This document shows positions 1 through 7,280 of a stretch of 64,000 bases of DNA, piece after piece. Each line of letters opens with the position of its first letter. Within the stretch, counting starts at the first letter, position 1. The position numbers and the translations under genes are program-made. A model generated the notes under the pieces. It ran no database searches. It saw only the letters and a list, made by a program, of their open reading frames with translations, and was not told the origin of the DNA. This DNA is from UMGS1590 sp963558655 (GTDB lineage: Bacteria > Bacillota > Peptococcia > Peptococcales > Peptococcaceae), in the NCBI GenBank assembly GCA_963558655.1, contig CAUWHJ010000004.1, positions 91,724 through 155,723 of the forward strand, read 5' to 3'.

Positions 1-189
1 AATCAGATTACGTTGACGGGTGGCATTCCGTTTGCGGTTTCTCTGCCTCAGGCACCGTATTCTGTCAATGCAGATTTGATGAGTGATGAAGCATTGCGTG
101 CAAAGTTGGAACGTGGCTATGATGACGCCGAAGAGGGGCGTGTTCGCAATGCAAAAGAAGCGCTTTCTGAGCTTTTGGAGATGGGCTGA
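1..189 (+). CDS. RelB/DinJ-family antitoxin, C-terminal part (gene starts outside the window)
   Basis: The frame is open from base 1 and stops at TGA 187-189, leaving 62 residues of a protein whose start lies off the window. The end contains LRAKLERGYDDAEEGRV, the acidic, helical tail typical of RelB/DinJ antitoxins (family knowledge). In that family an N-terminal ribbon-helix-helix binds the promoter and the tail wraps the toxin; the N-terminal part cannot be seen here. The stop codon shares one base with the ATG of the next gene, a RelE/ParE-like toxin, so the two are translationally coupled in the usual antitoxin-first order. Autoregulation of the pair is expected but the promoter is outside the window. 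Confidence 0.8.
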   Translation, partial: NQITLTGGIPFAVSLPQAPYSVNADLMSDEALRAKLERGYDDAEEGRVRNAKEALSELLEMG

Positions 190-518
190 TGGAGGAATAT
201 ACCGTAGATATTACAGAGGCTGCCTATGAGGATTTGAAAGCGATTCGCGCACACATTGCTGATGAGTTGAAATCGCCTTTGAACGCGGCAAAGCAGATAG
301 AAAGAATTGCTGGAGAAATCCTTTCGTTGGACATTTTACCGGAACGATATAGCGTTGTCGAAGCGGAACCATGGCGTTCTCGCGGTATTCGACATATGCC
401 GGTGAACAATTACACGGTGTTCTATCTTATAAAAGGAAACTGCGTTATCGTAACAGATATTCTTTACAGCGCATCGGATTTGATTGCAAGATTGAGAAAG
501 CAAAGTGGAGAGAATTGA
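189..518 (+). CDS. RelE/ParE-family toxin of a type II toxin-antitoxin pair
   Basis: A 109-residue protein, the normal size for RelE/ParE toxins. It starts with the family pattern of a beta strand and two helices (YTVDITEAAYEDLKAIRAHI) and ends with beta strands (NNYTVFYLIKGNCVIVTDIL, then residues around SASDLIARL). RelE-type members cut mRNA in the ribosomal A site and ParE-type members poison gyrase; the sequence does not settle which. The VFYLIKG and ILYSASD motifs resemble the RelE/ParE clade paired with DinJ/RelB antitoxins. ATG 189 overlaps the antitoxin stop by one base. A terminator follows at 547-583. Confidence 0.85.
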   Translation: MEEYTVDITEAAYEDLKAIRAHIADELKSPLNAAKQIERIAGEILSLDILPERYSVVEAEPWRSRGIRHMPVNNYTVFYLIKGNCVIVTDILYSASDLIARLRKQSGEN

Positions 519-546
519 CGCATGAGAAAGCTTAATTTCGGCATAC

Positions 547-583
547 AAAAACGCCCTACACCAAACGGTGCAGGGTGTTTTTC
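547..583. terminator. Rho-independent terminator after the toxin gene (bidirectional)
   Basis: A stem of about 16 pairs (AACGCCCTACACC with GGTGCAGGGTGTT, two G-U pairs) closes a 4-base AAAC loop and is flanked by A-runs on the left and T-runs on the right. It can end the toxin transcript on the plus strand. Read on the minus strand it ends the tRNA-Glu transcript. Confidence 0.85.
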
Positions 584-589
584 ATAAAA

Positions 590-663
590 TAGCCCGTACG
601 GGATTCGAACCCGTGAATACTAGCATGAGGGGCTAGGGAGTTCAACCACTTCTCAAACGGGCC
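590..663 (-). tRNA. tRNA-Glu (CTC) with C at position 33
   Basis: The minus strand folds as a full cloverleaf: acceptor GGCCCGT with ACGGGCT, D stem GAG/CTC, anticodon stem CTAGC/GCTAG, T arm ACGGG-TTCGAAT-CCCGT, and discriminator A. The acceptor and T arm match bacterial tRNA-Glu. The 7-base anticodon loop is CCCTCAT, so the anticodon is CTC, but the base before it is C where almost every tRNA has U33. The acceptor also has a G1-U72 wobble. CCA is not encoded. It may be a functional variant or a decayed gene. Confidence 0.75.
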
Positions 664-731
664 ACAGTAGGTAGCTTATTTGCTACATACTGTATATTAC
701 AACTTTGGTTTTTAACTGTCAAGAACTGAGA

Positions 732-1385
732 TCAAAATTCGCGGCGCAGTATGATACGCAGGCTGGCGCTATAAGAGATGCGTAGGCAGATGATGGCAAA
801 GGCAACGCCGATGCCAGCAAGAGCGGCAGGGGTGAGAGATAAAAAGGCCTGGATAAATGGCAGCGCATCGGCGAAATTAACGACCAGCCCGGCGAGGAGC
901 ACGGCAGCAAAGAAGAGGCCGATGGCGATGAAACTAGCGAGACGAGCGCGTTCTGCACCGAATTTGAGCTGCAGTGGCAGCATGAAGCAGACAAAGAGTA
1001 TCATGACAAAGAGTGTGCCAATGCCGGTTCCGAGAATTTCAGCGAACGGCGCTTTATAATCGGCGAAAGTGCGAAAAAGCAGGCAAAGCGCAGTGGCGAA
1101 AATGCTGAAACTGACGCCCATGAGCACGATGAAAATATATTTTTCGCGCACGTAGACGCGGCGGTCGACGGGCAGGGAAAAGAGAAAAGTGAGACCGTGG
1201 TTCTGGTCGTCCATAGTGATACTCATCATGCCGGTGATCATGCCCATGAAGCCGAGATAGCCGATGACGAAAATGTAGTTGTCATTTTGACTGAGGGCGA
1301 GGACGATGCCGACGAGAGCGATGAGGAGAAGGAAACTCTTTTGCGTAAGCATATAGCGAATATCCTGGATGAAGAGTGCTTTCAT
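732..1385 (-). CDS. ABC-2 type transporter permease of a YtrABC-like operon
   Basis: A 217-residue integral membrane protein with about six hydrophobic segments, starting MKALFIQDIRYMLTQKSF, as in ABC-2 permease subunits of small GntR-controlled exporters. The stretch SITMDDQNHGLTFLFSLPVD between the early membrane segments is typical of the family: a short cytoplasmic loop after the second helix that carries a nearly invariant LFSLPV motif. Its ATG overlaps the stop of the ATPase gene (4 bases), so regulator, ATPase and permease are co-translated. Substrate is unknown; relatives in Bacillus (Ytr, Bce-like and YhcJ types) respond to cell-wall stress or antimicrobial peptides. The gene ends about 50 bases from the tRNA-Glu gene with no clear terminator. 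Confidence 0.85.
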   Translation of the reverse strand: MKALFIQDIRYMLTQKSFLLLIALVGIVLALSQNDNYIFVIGYLGFMGMITGMMSITMDDQNHGLTFLFSLPVDRRVYVREKYIFIVLMGVSFSIFATALCLLFRTFADYKAPFAEILGTGIGTLFVMILFVCFMLPLQLKFGAERARLASFIAIGLFFAAVLLAGLVVNFADALPFIQAFLSLTPAALAGIGVAFAIICLRISYSASLRIILRREF

Positions 1386-2233
1386 AATTGGTCACCTCTG
1401 ATCATGAGTGCGAATACGTCATCGATGCCACTGTGTTCGATGGCGATGTCGGGGTAATTTTCGTGGTAGTATTGTTTCTGGTTAGTAAGGCAGGCATAGC
1501 CGTAGTTTTCTTTTTTTATGCGCTGGATATGGGCATGGTCAATGCGCTCGAATTGCTCTGGCGTCATCTTGAGCACAGCGTAGTCGGACAGGAGCACGTC
1601 GGTGTCTTCGTGGAAGATGACGTGACCGTCATGGAGCATATAAAGGTCGTCGCAAAGGTTTTCCAGATCGCTGGAAATATGAGAGCTGATGAGAATGCTG
1701 TGGTTTTCGTCCTCTTCCATAAATGCGCGTAGTTCATCGAGCAGATCATCGCGCGCCAACGGGTCAAGACCGGCTGTCGGTTCATCTAAAATAAGCAGCT
1801 TGGCCTCGTGGCTGGTGGCAATGAGGACTTTGAGCTTGGCCAGCATACCCGTGGAAAACTGGTTGATTTTCTTCTTTAGCGGCAAACCCATGTCGCTTGC
1901 GCGGCGCAGGAATTTTTCTTTGTCGAAATGCTCAAAAAGCGCAGCAAGGACGGGCACAATGTCTGAAATTGTGAGATGGCCGTTGAAGCAAGCGTCTGAG
2001 AGAACGACGCCTATTTGCTGGCGGTCTGCGGCTGTAAGTGTTTCGATGGATTTCCCAAGCACGGTGCCATCGCCGCCGTCGGGCCGCGTGAGTCCGAGAA
2101 TGGCTTTGAAGGTGGTGCTTTTACCGGCGCCGTTGCGCCCGATGAGTCCGGTGACATAACCGGGACGCACCTCTAAGGTACAGTCAAGATGGAAACCGCT
2201 GTAATTTTTTTGCAGGTGATTGAGTGTGATCAT
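1382..2233 (-). CDS. ABC transporter ATP-binding protein (YtrB-like)
   Basis: A 283-residue ATPase. Walker A is GLIGRNGAGKSTTFKAI (about residue 35), the signature is INQFSTGMLAKLKVLIA, a slightly degenerate LSGGQ as seen in YtrB/EcsA-type exporters, and Walker B is LLILDEPTAGLD (about 150) followed by the switch histidine in ILISSHISSDLE. The extra C-terminal domain of about 70 residues is common in this group. It drives the permease encoded next, with which it overlaps by ATGA. It also overlaps the stop of the GntR regulator gene, showing a three-gene operon. Confidence 0.92.
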   Translation of the reverse strand: MITLNHLQKNYSGFHLDCTLEVRPGYVTGLIGRNGAGKSTTFKAILGLTRPDGGDGTVLGKSIETLTAADRQQIGVVLSDACFNGHLTISDIVPVLAALFEHFDKEKFLRRASDMGLPLKKKINQFSTGMLAKLKVLIATSHEAKLLILDEPTAGLDPLARDDLLDELRAFMEEDENHSILISSHISSDLENLCDDLYMLHDGHVIFHEDTDVLLSDYAVLKMTPEQFERIDHAHIQRIKKENYGYACLTNQKQYYHENYPDIAIEHSGIDDVFALMIRGDQL

Positions 2234-2607
2234 CGTGATCCCTCCAAAATAATGTCGAATAGGTCGCGCATATCCTCATCTGAAATGCCAAGCCGCCGCC
2301 CTTTGAGAATGGCTTGCTCAAGGGCATTTTCCACTTCTTTGCGTTGCTCTTCTAAAAGCAGCTCGCTGTTGGTGGCGGCAACATAGGTGCCTTTGCCATG
2401 AATGGTGTGTGTGAAGCCTTCAGCTTCGAGTGCATCATAGGCTTTTTTGACGGTGAGCGCACTGATCTTGAGCTCCTTAGACAAAGTGCGTACCGAAGGC
2501 AGGGCATCGTTTTCAACGAGGATACCGTCGCGGATTTGTTTTTTGATTTGATCGACGATCTGTTCATAGATTGGTACCATGAGAGAATGGTTGATGATGA
2601 TGTTCAT
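2230..2607 (-). CDS. GntR-family regulator, YtrA subfamily
   Basis: A 125-residue repressor: an N-terminal winged helix (PIYEQIVDQIKKQIRDGIL, LPSVRTLSKELKISALTVKK, DALEAEGF) and a short helical C-terminal part of about 40 residues. That short tail defines the YtrA subfamily, which normally represses an adjacent ABC transporter operon. It is the first gene of its operon, with ribosome site GAGGAGG 7 bases before the ATG. Its promoter holds a perfect palindrome in the spacer (see 2628-2676), the expected autorepression operator. Confidence 0.92.
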   Translation of the reverse strand: MNIIINHSLMVPIYEQIVDQIKKQIRDGILVENDALPSVRTLSKELKISALTVKKAYDALEAEGFTHTIHGKGTYVAATNSELLLEEQRKEVENALEQAILKGRRLGISDEDMRDLFDIILEGSR

Positions 2608-2627
2608 GGAATGCCTCCTCTCGTTGT

Positions 2628-2676
2628 AAACAGTATAGAACAGTTAATAACTGTTGTCAAGTGTTATATACTGTTT
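2628..2676 (-). promoter_or_regulatory. Promoter and nested operator of the GntR/ABC operon
   Basis: On the minus strand -35 TTGACA (2655-2660) and -10 TATACT (2632-2637) are exactly 17 bases apart. The spacer carries the palindrome AACAGTTA-A-TAACTGTT (2639-2655). An outer inverted pair, AAACAGTATA (2628-2637) and TATACTGTTT (2667-2676), brackets both promoter boxes. Two nested dyads centred on the spacer are what a dimeric YtrA-type repressor would use to block polymerase. Confidence 0.85.
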
Positions 2677-2692
2677 GTTTTTAGGATGGGAA

Positions 2693-2733
2693 ATCGCCGG
2701 TCTCCGTGAGCGTACCTGGCAGAGACCGGCGAT
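2693..2733 (-). terminator. Hairpin after the sigma-partner gene
   Basis: A perfect 12-base inverted repeat, ATCGCCGGTCTC (2693-2704) and GAGACCGGCGAT (2722-2733), lies 20 bases beyond the stop of the minus-strand membrane protein gene. Only three U residues follow on that strand, so it is a weak intrinsic terminator or a 3-prime stabilising hairpin. Confidence 0.5.
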
Positions 2734-2752
2734 GTGTGGCAAGGGAATGATA

Positions 2753-4246
2753 CTAACGTAGTTGAATGCCATCGGTAGTGAGGTCGAAAATCAGAGGAGA
2801 AGGTTGCATGTAGACAAATGCGTTGTCTGTTGAGAAAGCATTGTGAGATTCTGCGGTTGTTACAGGATATTGGAGGTGTTGTTTTTGATGGATGTAGGTC
2901 ATTTGGCTGTAACACATCTGATCGCTATTGCGCGGTGTGACGGAATAAACGACATAACCGCGATGGTGTTTGCCCTGATCCGGGAAGGAGAAAGTGGCAT
3001 TCACTTGATCATGTAGTGGGATGTTTGTAAAGATATGGCTTGTTGCAGTGTGTGTATTGATGGAATGGTAGGTTGCAGAAAGCTGTTCCCCATCGTTGTT
3101 GTAGAGAATGCGACCGGTCATTTCATCTGCCAGAAGCCAATCTTCTGGGGATGCTTCATAAGCTGGAAGGATAGAGAGAGCTGCGGTGCCTGCAAATGTT
3201 GGTGAATCGAACCAGCAAAAATGATGGAATATGACAATGCGTGGCTCCTCGTCGGGGATAAGCACGGCGATATTGGTTAAGGTTATATCGTAGTCTTTAT
3301 TGTCGAATGTTGGATGTGTGCTGTTGCGCATTGCAGAATCTGCAATCACTTGTTTGGCGCCTTCGCAGAGTGCAAGGTCTTCTGATGAAAGGTCGTTTAA
3401 GATGTATTCTGGGAAACCGAGGTGTTCTAGATGATCTTTTATTTCTTGGGTGGCTGGCGATTGGATGGTGTTGGTTGCATGCCAGTCCATGTCGTAGCTT
3501 GAGTAGAATAGGTAACCACAAATGCAGCCGATGAGTGGAATGGCAATAAGGATCAGCACGAACGCATAGTCAGAAATTTGTCTTGGTGTTGGTTGTAGCA
3601 CATAACCGGTTTCATCTAGTGTTTTGCCCAAACGGGAGATCATCCAGAGAATGAAAAGAAAACTGACAACAAGAAGGATTAAAGTATACCAAGAGTTGAA
3701 AGAGTACTTTCCTGTGAATTGTAGAAAACCCATGACGCTGATCATGAGATTTAAAGCGAGCAACGCTAGCACACTAGTAGCCTTGGAGTGGATTTTGCGT
3801 GCTTTTTGTACAGATCTGAGACCGCGCCAGAAGCAGAAGAGTGAGACTGTTGTAAAAACTGTCTGGACGATATACGAAATTATGGTGGTGGTTTCTGTAT
3901 CTGGTGGAAACTCAAAAATGGTGGCATTCAGGATTAGTTTGCTGAAAAGAGCGAGGGCGTGGAAATTTTCAAGGGTATAGCAAACACGGAACCAGCGGTT
4001 TTCATGTCGTAGTGCACGAAAACCAAGTAGTACAAGAATTTGGCCGATGAGCGGAAGTAAAAGGTCGAGCCCGAGGAAATGCATGATAAAGGTATATAGA
4101 AAATAGCCGATGAGAATACGGTTTAGTGCTTTTTTACCGGGAATTGTTTGTGCGACGATGTCGTCTGGTGGAACTTTTGGTACACTGCGTATAAGCAGGG
4201 TATCAAAATCTTGGTCATTCGTGAAAGGCGATTTTTTCTCACTCAT
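2753..4246 (-). CDS. Membrane protein encoded with an ECF sigma factor; probable anti-sigma or sensor
   Basis: A 497-residue protein. Residues 1-45 are cytoplasmic and include FDTLLIRSVPKVPPDDIVAQ, then come several membrane segments between about 45 and 245 (ILIGYFLYTFIMHFLGL, LLPLIGQILVLLGF, LNLMISVMGFL, FVLILIAIPLIGCICGYLF). The last roughly 245 residues are an outside domain without cysteine motifs. No classical anti-sigma zinc finger is visible. The arrangement (upstream sigma gene, 8-base overlap, short N-terminal cytosolic segment, long extracellular part) suggests it controls or responds with the sigma factor. I recognise similar N-termini (VPP motif, IGYFLYTF) in clostridial hypothetical proteins but no assigned function. 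Confidence 0.7.
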   Translation of the reverse strand: MSEKKSPFTNDQDFDTLLIRSVPKVPPDDIVAQTIPGKKALNRILIGYFLYTFIMHFLGLDLLLPLIGQILVLLGFRALRHENRWFRVCYTLENFHALALFSKLILNATIFEFPPDTETTTIISYIVQTVFTTVSLFCFWRGLRSVQKARKIHSKATSVLALLALNLMISVMGFLQFTGKYSFNSWYTLILLVVSFLFILWMISRLGKTLDETGYVLQPTPRQISDYAFVLILIAIPLIGCICGYLFYSSYDMDWHATNTIQSPATQEIKDHLEHLGFPEYILNDLSSEDLALCEGAKQVIADSAMRNSTHPTFDNKDYDITLTNIAVLIPDEEPRIVIFHHFCWFDSPTFAGTAALSILPAYEASPEDWLLADEMTGRILYNNDGEQLSATYHSINTHTATSHIFTNIPLHDQVNATFSFPDQGKHHRGYVVYSVTPRNSDQMCYSQMTYIHQKQHLQYPVTTAESHNAFSTDNAFVYMQPSPLIFDLTTDGIQLR

Positions 4247-4781
4247 AATGTTCGCCTCCTAATAATTTTCGCAAAGTTTTTCTTAAACGATATAGTCGAC
4301 CTTCGACCGCCTTTTCTGTGACACCCAATTCGCTGGCGATTTGAACAGTGGATTGCAGGTAATAGTACTTTCTGTAAAATAGGAGGCGATCTCGAGATGA
4401 AAGTTGGTTTAAGGCTTTTTTCAACGCTTCTTGCTGTTCTTGTAGTATGATGTTTTCTTCTGGTGTTGGTTTGGGTGAGGGAAAATCTTCGGGAATGTTT
4501 CCCGCGGTATTATGACGAGCAAGAGATCGGACGTGATTTAATGCGTTATTTCTGGTGATAGCAGTGAGCCAGGCTTTCCAACTACCTTTTTTTGGATCGA
4601 ATTGATCTATTTTGTTCCAGACACGCAAAATTACATCTGCAAGGCAGTCTTCTTGATCTTGTGGATTTTGCAGGATTGGTGAAATAATGTAGCGCATCAA
4701 TGGCTCGTAGAGTATGGATAGTGCAGTTAAGCCGTCTTCGTTCTTTTCTTGCAGCAATCTGATAATGTCCTGTTCTTTCAT
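4239..4781 (-). CDS. RNA polymerase sigma factor, ECF-like sigma-70 family
   Basis: A 180-residue sigma factor with only regions 2 and 4. Region 2 is seen in YEPLMRYIISPILQNPQDQE and the helix DVILRVWNKIDQFDPKKGSW with AWLTAITRNNALNHVRS. Region 4 is seen in ALNQLSSRDRLLFYRKYYY with the helix-turn-helix QIASELGVTEKAVEGRLYRL. I chose ATG 4781 over an earlier in-frame ATG at 4799 because the ribosome site AAAGGAGG (4787-4794) sits between the two and is correctly spaced only for 4781. The downstream membrane protein gene overlaps its stop. ECF factors direct transcription of stress or envelope genes; no target promoter was identified here. Confidence 0.9.
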   Translation of the reverse strand: MKEQDIIRLLQEKNEDGLTALSILYEPLMRYIISPILQNPQDQEDCLADVILRVWNKIDQFDPKKGSWKAWLTAITRNNALNHVRSLARHNTAGNIPEDFPSPKPTPEENIILQEQQEALKKALNQLSSRDRLLFYRKYYYLQSTVQIASELGVTEKAVEGRLYRLRKTLRKLLGGEHYE

Positions 4782-4898
4782 GGTATCGCCTCCTTTCAAT
4801 GAGGTTTTCTATTAAATAATACACGCAATAATAAAAAATCCCACGGTTAATTATGGTTAGTAGGAAAAATGTTTTTAGACATAAATCACATGGCTTGA

Positions 4899-4944
4899 AA
4901 AAAAGAACGGATATTCAGCGTTTTAAGCGAATATCCGTTCTTTT
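4899..4944. terminator. Bidirectional terminator between the sigma gene and the tRNA-Thr genes
   Basis: Stem AAAAGAACGGATATTC pairs with GAATATCCGTTCTTTT around a 12-base loop. An A-run precedes and a T-run follows, so it can terminate in either direction. Confidence 0.8.
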
Positions 4945-4997
4945 TATTTGATTTCTTATTTTTGATGATTTGGCATAGGTGGATGTTTTGTGATAAC

Positions 4998-5027
4998 AAA
5001 AAAACCGGAAGGCAGTAACCTTCCGGT
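4998..5027 (-). terminator. Terminator of the tRNA-Thr pair
   Basis: On the minus strand CCGGAAGG pairs with CCTTCCGG around a 6-base loop and is followed by a run of seven U residues, directly after the tRNA-Thr(CGT) gene. Confidence 0.85.
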
Positions 5028-5032
5028 GTGCG

Positions 5033-5105
5033 AGCTGATGACCGGACTTGAACCGGTGACCTGCTGATTACGAATCAGCTGCTCTACCAACTGAGCCACA
5101 TCAGC
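5033..5105 (-). tRNA. tRNA-Thr (CGT)
   Basis: A complete cloverleaf on the minus strand: acceptor GCTGATG with CATCAGC, anticodon stem GCTGA/TCAGC, loop TTCGTAA giving anticodon CGT (codon ACG), and T arm ACCGG-TTCAAGT-CCGGT. CCA is not encoded. It lies just downstream of a second tRNA-Thr gene and is probably processed from the same transcript. Confidence 0.93.
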
Positions 5106-5109
5106 AAAA

Positions 5110-5182
5110 AGCCGACAATGGGACTCGAACCCGCAACCTGCTGATTACAAATCAGCTGCTCTACCAATTGAGCTATATCGGC
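5110..5182 (-). tRNA. tRNA-Thr (TGT)
   Basis: A cloverleaf on the minus strand with acceptor GCCGATA/TGTCGGC, anticodon stem GCTGA/TCAGC and loop TTTGTAA giving TGT (codon ACA). The T stem GCGGG/CCCAT has a mismatch next to a wobble, an imperfection the other tRNAs here do not show. The anticodon arm is nearly identical to that of the CGT isoacceptor 4 bases downstream, suggesting local duplication. Confidence 0.9.
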
Positions 5183-5542
5183 GCATGCATTTATATTAGC
5201 ATCGATAAGAGAAAAATGCAAGCATGATTTTTAGTTTTTTTATATTCTTGTTAAAGATGATATAAAAGGGTTCAAAATCTAGTAAAATGATGGTATTATA
5301 AAAGTATACGTTAACGTGTTGCGCGAAGGTTTTGTAGAATTAGAAAAAGCTGGCGGAATACGCATGGGTGGCACTTGACGTATCAATGATTACCGTGGAT
5401 AATATTGATAAGCAAATCAGAATACGTTATTCAGTGCTTTCGTGTGCGCTGGGGGGAAATCGTACATGAAATCCAGGCTTTCATTGTAGGGCAATTTGCG
5501 GTATTAGAATTATTTTTTAAGGAAAGGAAGTTTGAAAAAACA
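5183..5542 (+). promoter_or_regulatory. Gene-free stretch with a probable promoter and operator of the XRE gene
   Basis: No convincing gene is seen in these 360 bases. TTCAAA (5271-5276) and TATTAT (5294-5299) are 17 bases apart and could be a weak promoter. A perfect palindrome ACGTTAACGT (5308-5317) lies just after the -10 box, where an autorepressor would bind. Short broken frames between 5318 and 5520 may be what remains of a toxin gene once paired with the XRE protein, but nothing recognisable survives. Confidence 0.4.
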
Positions 5543-5785
5543 ATGAAGACGTCCGATGAAATTTTTGATAAAAAACAGAGATTGGTTCATGAAATTCTTA
5601 GAACGAGAAGAGAAATGGGCATGACTCAAAAAAATATTGAAGCGGCTTGCGGCGTTAAACAGCCTGTGATCGCCCGTATGGAAAGAGGTTTAACAGACCC
5701 ACAACTGACGACGATTTTGAAAGTGTTGCGCCCATTGGGTAAAACCTTGAAAATTGTTGATATTGAAGAAGACGAAAAAGAATAA
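5543..5785 (+). CDS. XRE-family helix-turn-helix protein (HigA-like orphan)
   Basis: An 80-residue protein with one HTH_3 domain: helices in LRTRREMGMTQKNIEAACGV and KQPVIARMERGLTDPQ, then TTILKVLRPLGKTLKIVDI. The tail matches antitoxins of the HigA type, which often sit behind a HigB/Gp49 nuclease gene. The frame is open further upstream, but ATG 5543 is preferred because GGAAAGGAAG lies just before it and the upstream residues do not resemble the family. No toxin gene is intact on either side, so it may be a remnant antitoxin or a stand-alone regulator. Radically different in AT content from radA next door by eye. Confidence 0.75.
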   Translation: MKTSDEIFDKKQRLVHEILRTRREMGMTQKNIEAACGVKQPVIARMERGLTDPQLTTILKVLRPLGKTLKIVDIEEDEKE

Positions 5786-5808
5786 AAGTATCAATAGTTT
5801 ATGTATGG

Positions 5809-5836
5809 AATGCGCCCTTTTTAGGTCGCATTTTTT
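5809..5836 (+). terminator. Weak terminator between the XRE gene and radA
   Basis: AATGCG pairs with CGCATT around a loop of about 12 bases and is followed by TTTTTT. It would separate the XRE unit from the radA cluster. Confidence 0.5.
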
Positions 5837-5905
5837 GTAGATACAACATGAAGATGGCATCATAACGCAAAATGTGGCGATGCGTGTTAAAGAAGGAGGG
5901 CGTCC

Positions 5906-7279
5906 GTGGCTAAGGCTAAAACAAAGTTCGTTTGTCAGGAATGTGGCTATCAAACACCAAAATGGATGGGACGCTGTCCGGATTGCGGCGCATGGAATAC
6001 GCTGGTGGAAGAGGTGGTGGCAGACGCACCGGAAAAAAAGGCGGGGCGTGTACAGTTGCAACCGCTGGGTGCTTCCGGCGGGAAGCCGGAAACGCTGGCT
6101 GCCATCAAACTCTCTCAGGCAACGCGGATTGATACAGGCATTTCAGAACTGAATCGTGTGCTGGGCGGCGGGTTGGTGCCGGGTGAGCTGGTGTTGCTTT
6201 CCGGGGACCCTGGCATTGGCAAGTCTACCTTAACCATGCAGCTTATGGGAGCGCTTTCCGGCGAAGGAGATATTCTCTATGTGTCCGGCGAAGAGTCGAA
6301 AGGGCAGATTCGCGGACGTGCTGAACGGCTTGGTGTGGGTTCAAAACGTATCCATGTGATGACGGAAAACAATGTGGCACTTCTTGATACGATTGTGCGT
6401 GGCCGCTCGTGGGATTTGCTGATTGTGGATTCGGTGCAAACCATTTTTGATCCGGAGGTGCAGTCGGCACCGGGGAGTGTGTCACAGCTGCGGGCTGTAA
6501 CGGCATCTTGCATGAGCTGGGCGAAGGGTGTGGGGATTCCTACCATTCTCATTGGCCATGTTACGAAGGAAGGCAATGTGGCAGGGCCGCGTGTGCTTGA
6601 ACACATGGTTGATGCGGTGTTGTTGTTTGAAGGCGACCGTCAGTCGCAGTATCGTGTGCTGCACGCATTGAAAAATCGTTTTGGCTCAACAGGCGAAATT
6701 GGTGTTTTTGATATGACGGGCGAAGGCCTGGTTGAAGTGAGCGATGCTTCGCGTGTTTTTCTGTCGGAACGTGCCAGTGCAGTGAGCGGCGCTGTGGTGA
6801 CGTCTATTCTTGAGGGGACGCGGCCGCTTCTGGTGGAGATACAGGCGTTGGCGACAAAGTCGTTTTATGGGCAGTCGCGCTGTATGACGACTGGTATCAA
6901 ATACGACCGCGTGTCTATGTTGATTGCGGTGCTGGAAAAACGTGCCGGTTTGCGCTTGGGGGATCAGGATGTGTACCTCAATGTGGTGGGCGGCTTGCGT
7001 GTGGACGACCCAGCGTGCGACTTGGCGGCTGCGATGGCTATTGTTTCAAGCTATTTGGATCGCAGTGTGCCGCAAGATGTTCTTCTTTTAGGCGAAGTTG
7101 GGCTGACAGGCGAGCTGCGGCAAGTCAATCAGTTGGAACGGCGCTTGCAGGAAGCGGCGCAGATGGCTTTTCGCAAGGCGGTTGTGCCCAAGCAAAAGAA
7201 GCGTTTAGCTATTAAAAATATGGAAGTTTTAGAAGCCTCGTTGATTGGCGATGTCATCAATGAATTATGGAGGGAGTAA
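5906..7279 (+). CDS. radA: DNA repair protein RadA (Sms)
   Basis: A 457-residue hexameric helicase-like protein that extends D-loops during recombination and repair. It shows the whole family layout: N-terminal C4 zinc finger (CQEC, residues 10-13, and CPDC, 24-27), RecA-like ATPase with Walker A GDPGIGKST near residue 100 and Walker B DLLIVDSVQT, the RadA-specific KNRFG motif (HALKNRFGSTGE), and a C-terminal Lon-protease-like domain (YDRVSMLIAVLEKRAGLRLG, DLAAAMAIVSSY). The GTG start follows GAAGGAGGG. The next gene, disA, begins one base after the stop, as in Bacillus and Clostridium, where the two are partners in repair checkpoints. Confidence 0.98.
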   Translation: MAKAKTKFVCQECGYQTPKWMGRCPDCGAWNTLVEEVVADAPEKKAGRVQLQPLGASGGKPETLAAIKLSQATRIDTGISELNRVLGGGLVPGELVLLSGDPGIGKSTLTMQLMGALSGEGDILYVSGEESKGQIRGRAERLGVGSKRIHVMTENNVALLDTIVRGRSWDLLIVDSVQTIFDPEVQSAPGSVSQLRAVTASCMSWAKGVGIPTILIGHVTKEGNVAGPRVLEHMVDAVLLFEGDRQSQYRVLHALKNRFGSTGEIGVFDMTGEGLVEVSDASRVFLSERASAVSGAVVTSILEGTRPLLVEIQALATKSFYGQSRCMTTGIKYDRVSMLIAVLEKRAGLRLGDQDVYLNVVGGLRVDDPACDLAAAMAIVSSYLDRSVPQDVLLLGEVGLTGELRQVNQLERRLQEAAQMAFRKAVVPKQKKRLAIKNMEVLEASLIGDVINELWRE

Positions 7280-7280
7280 C

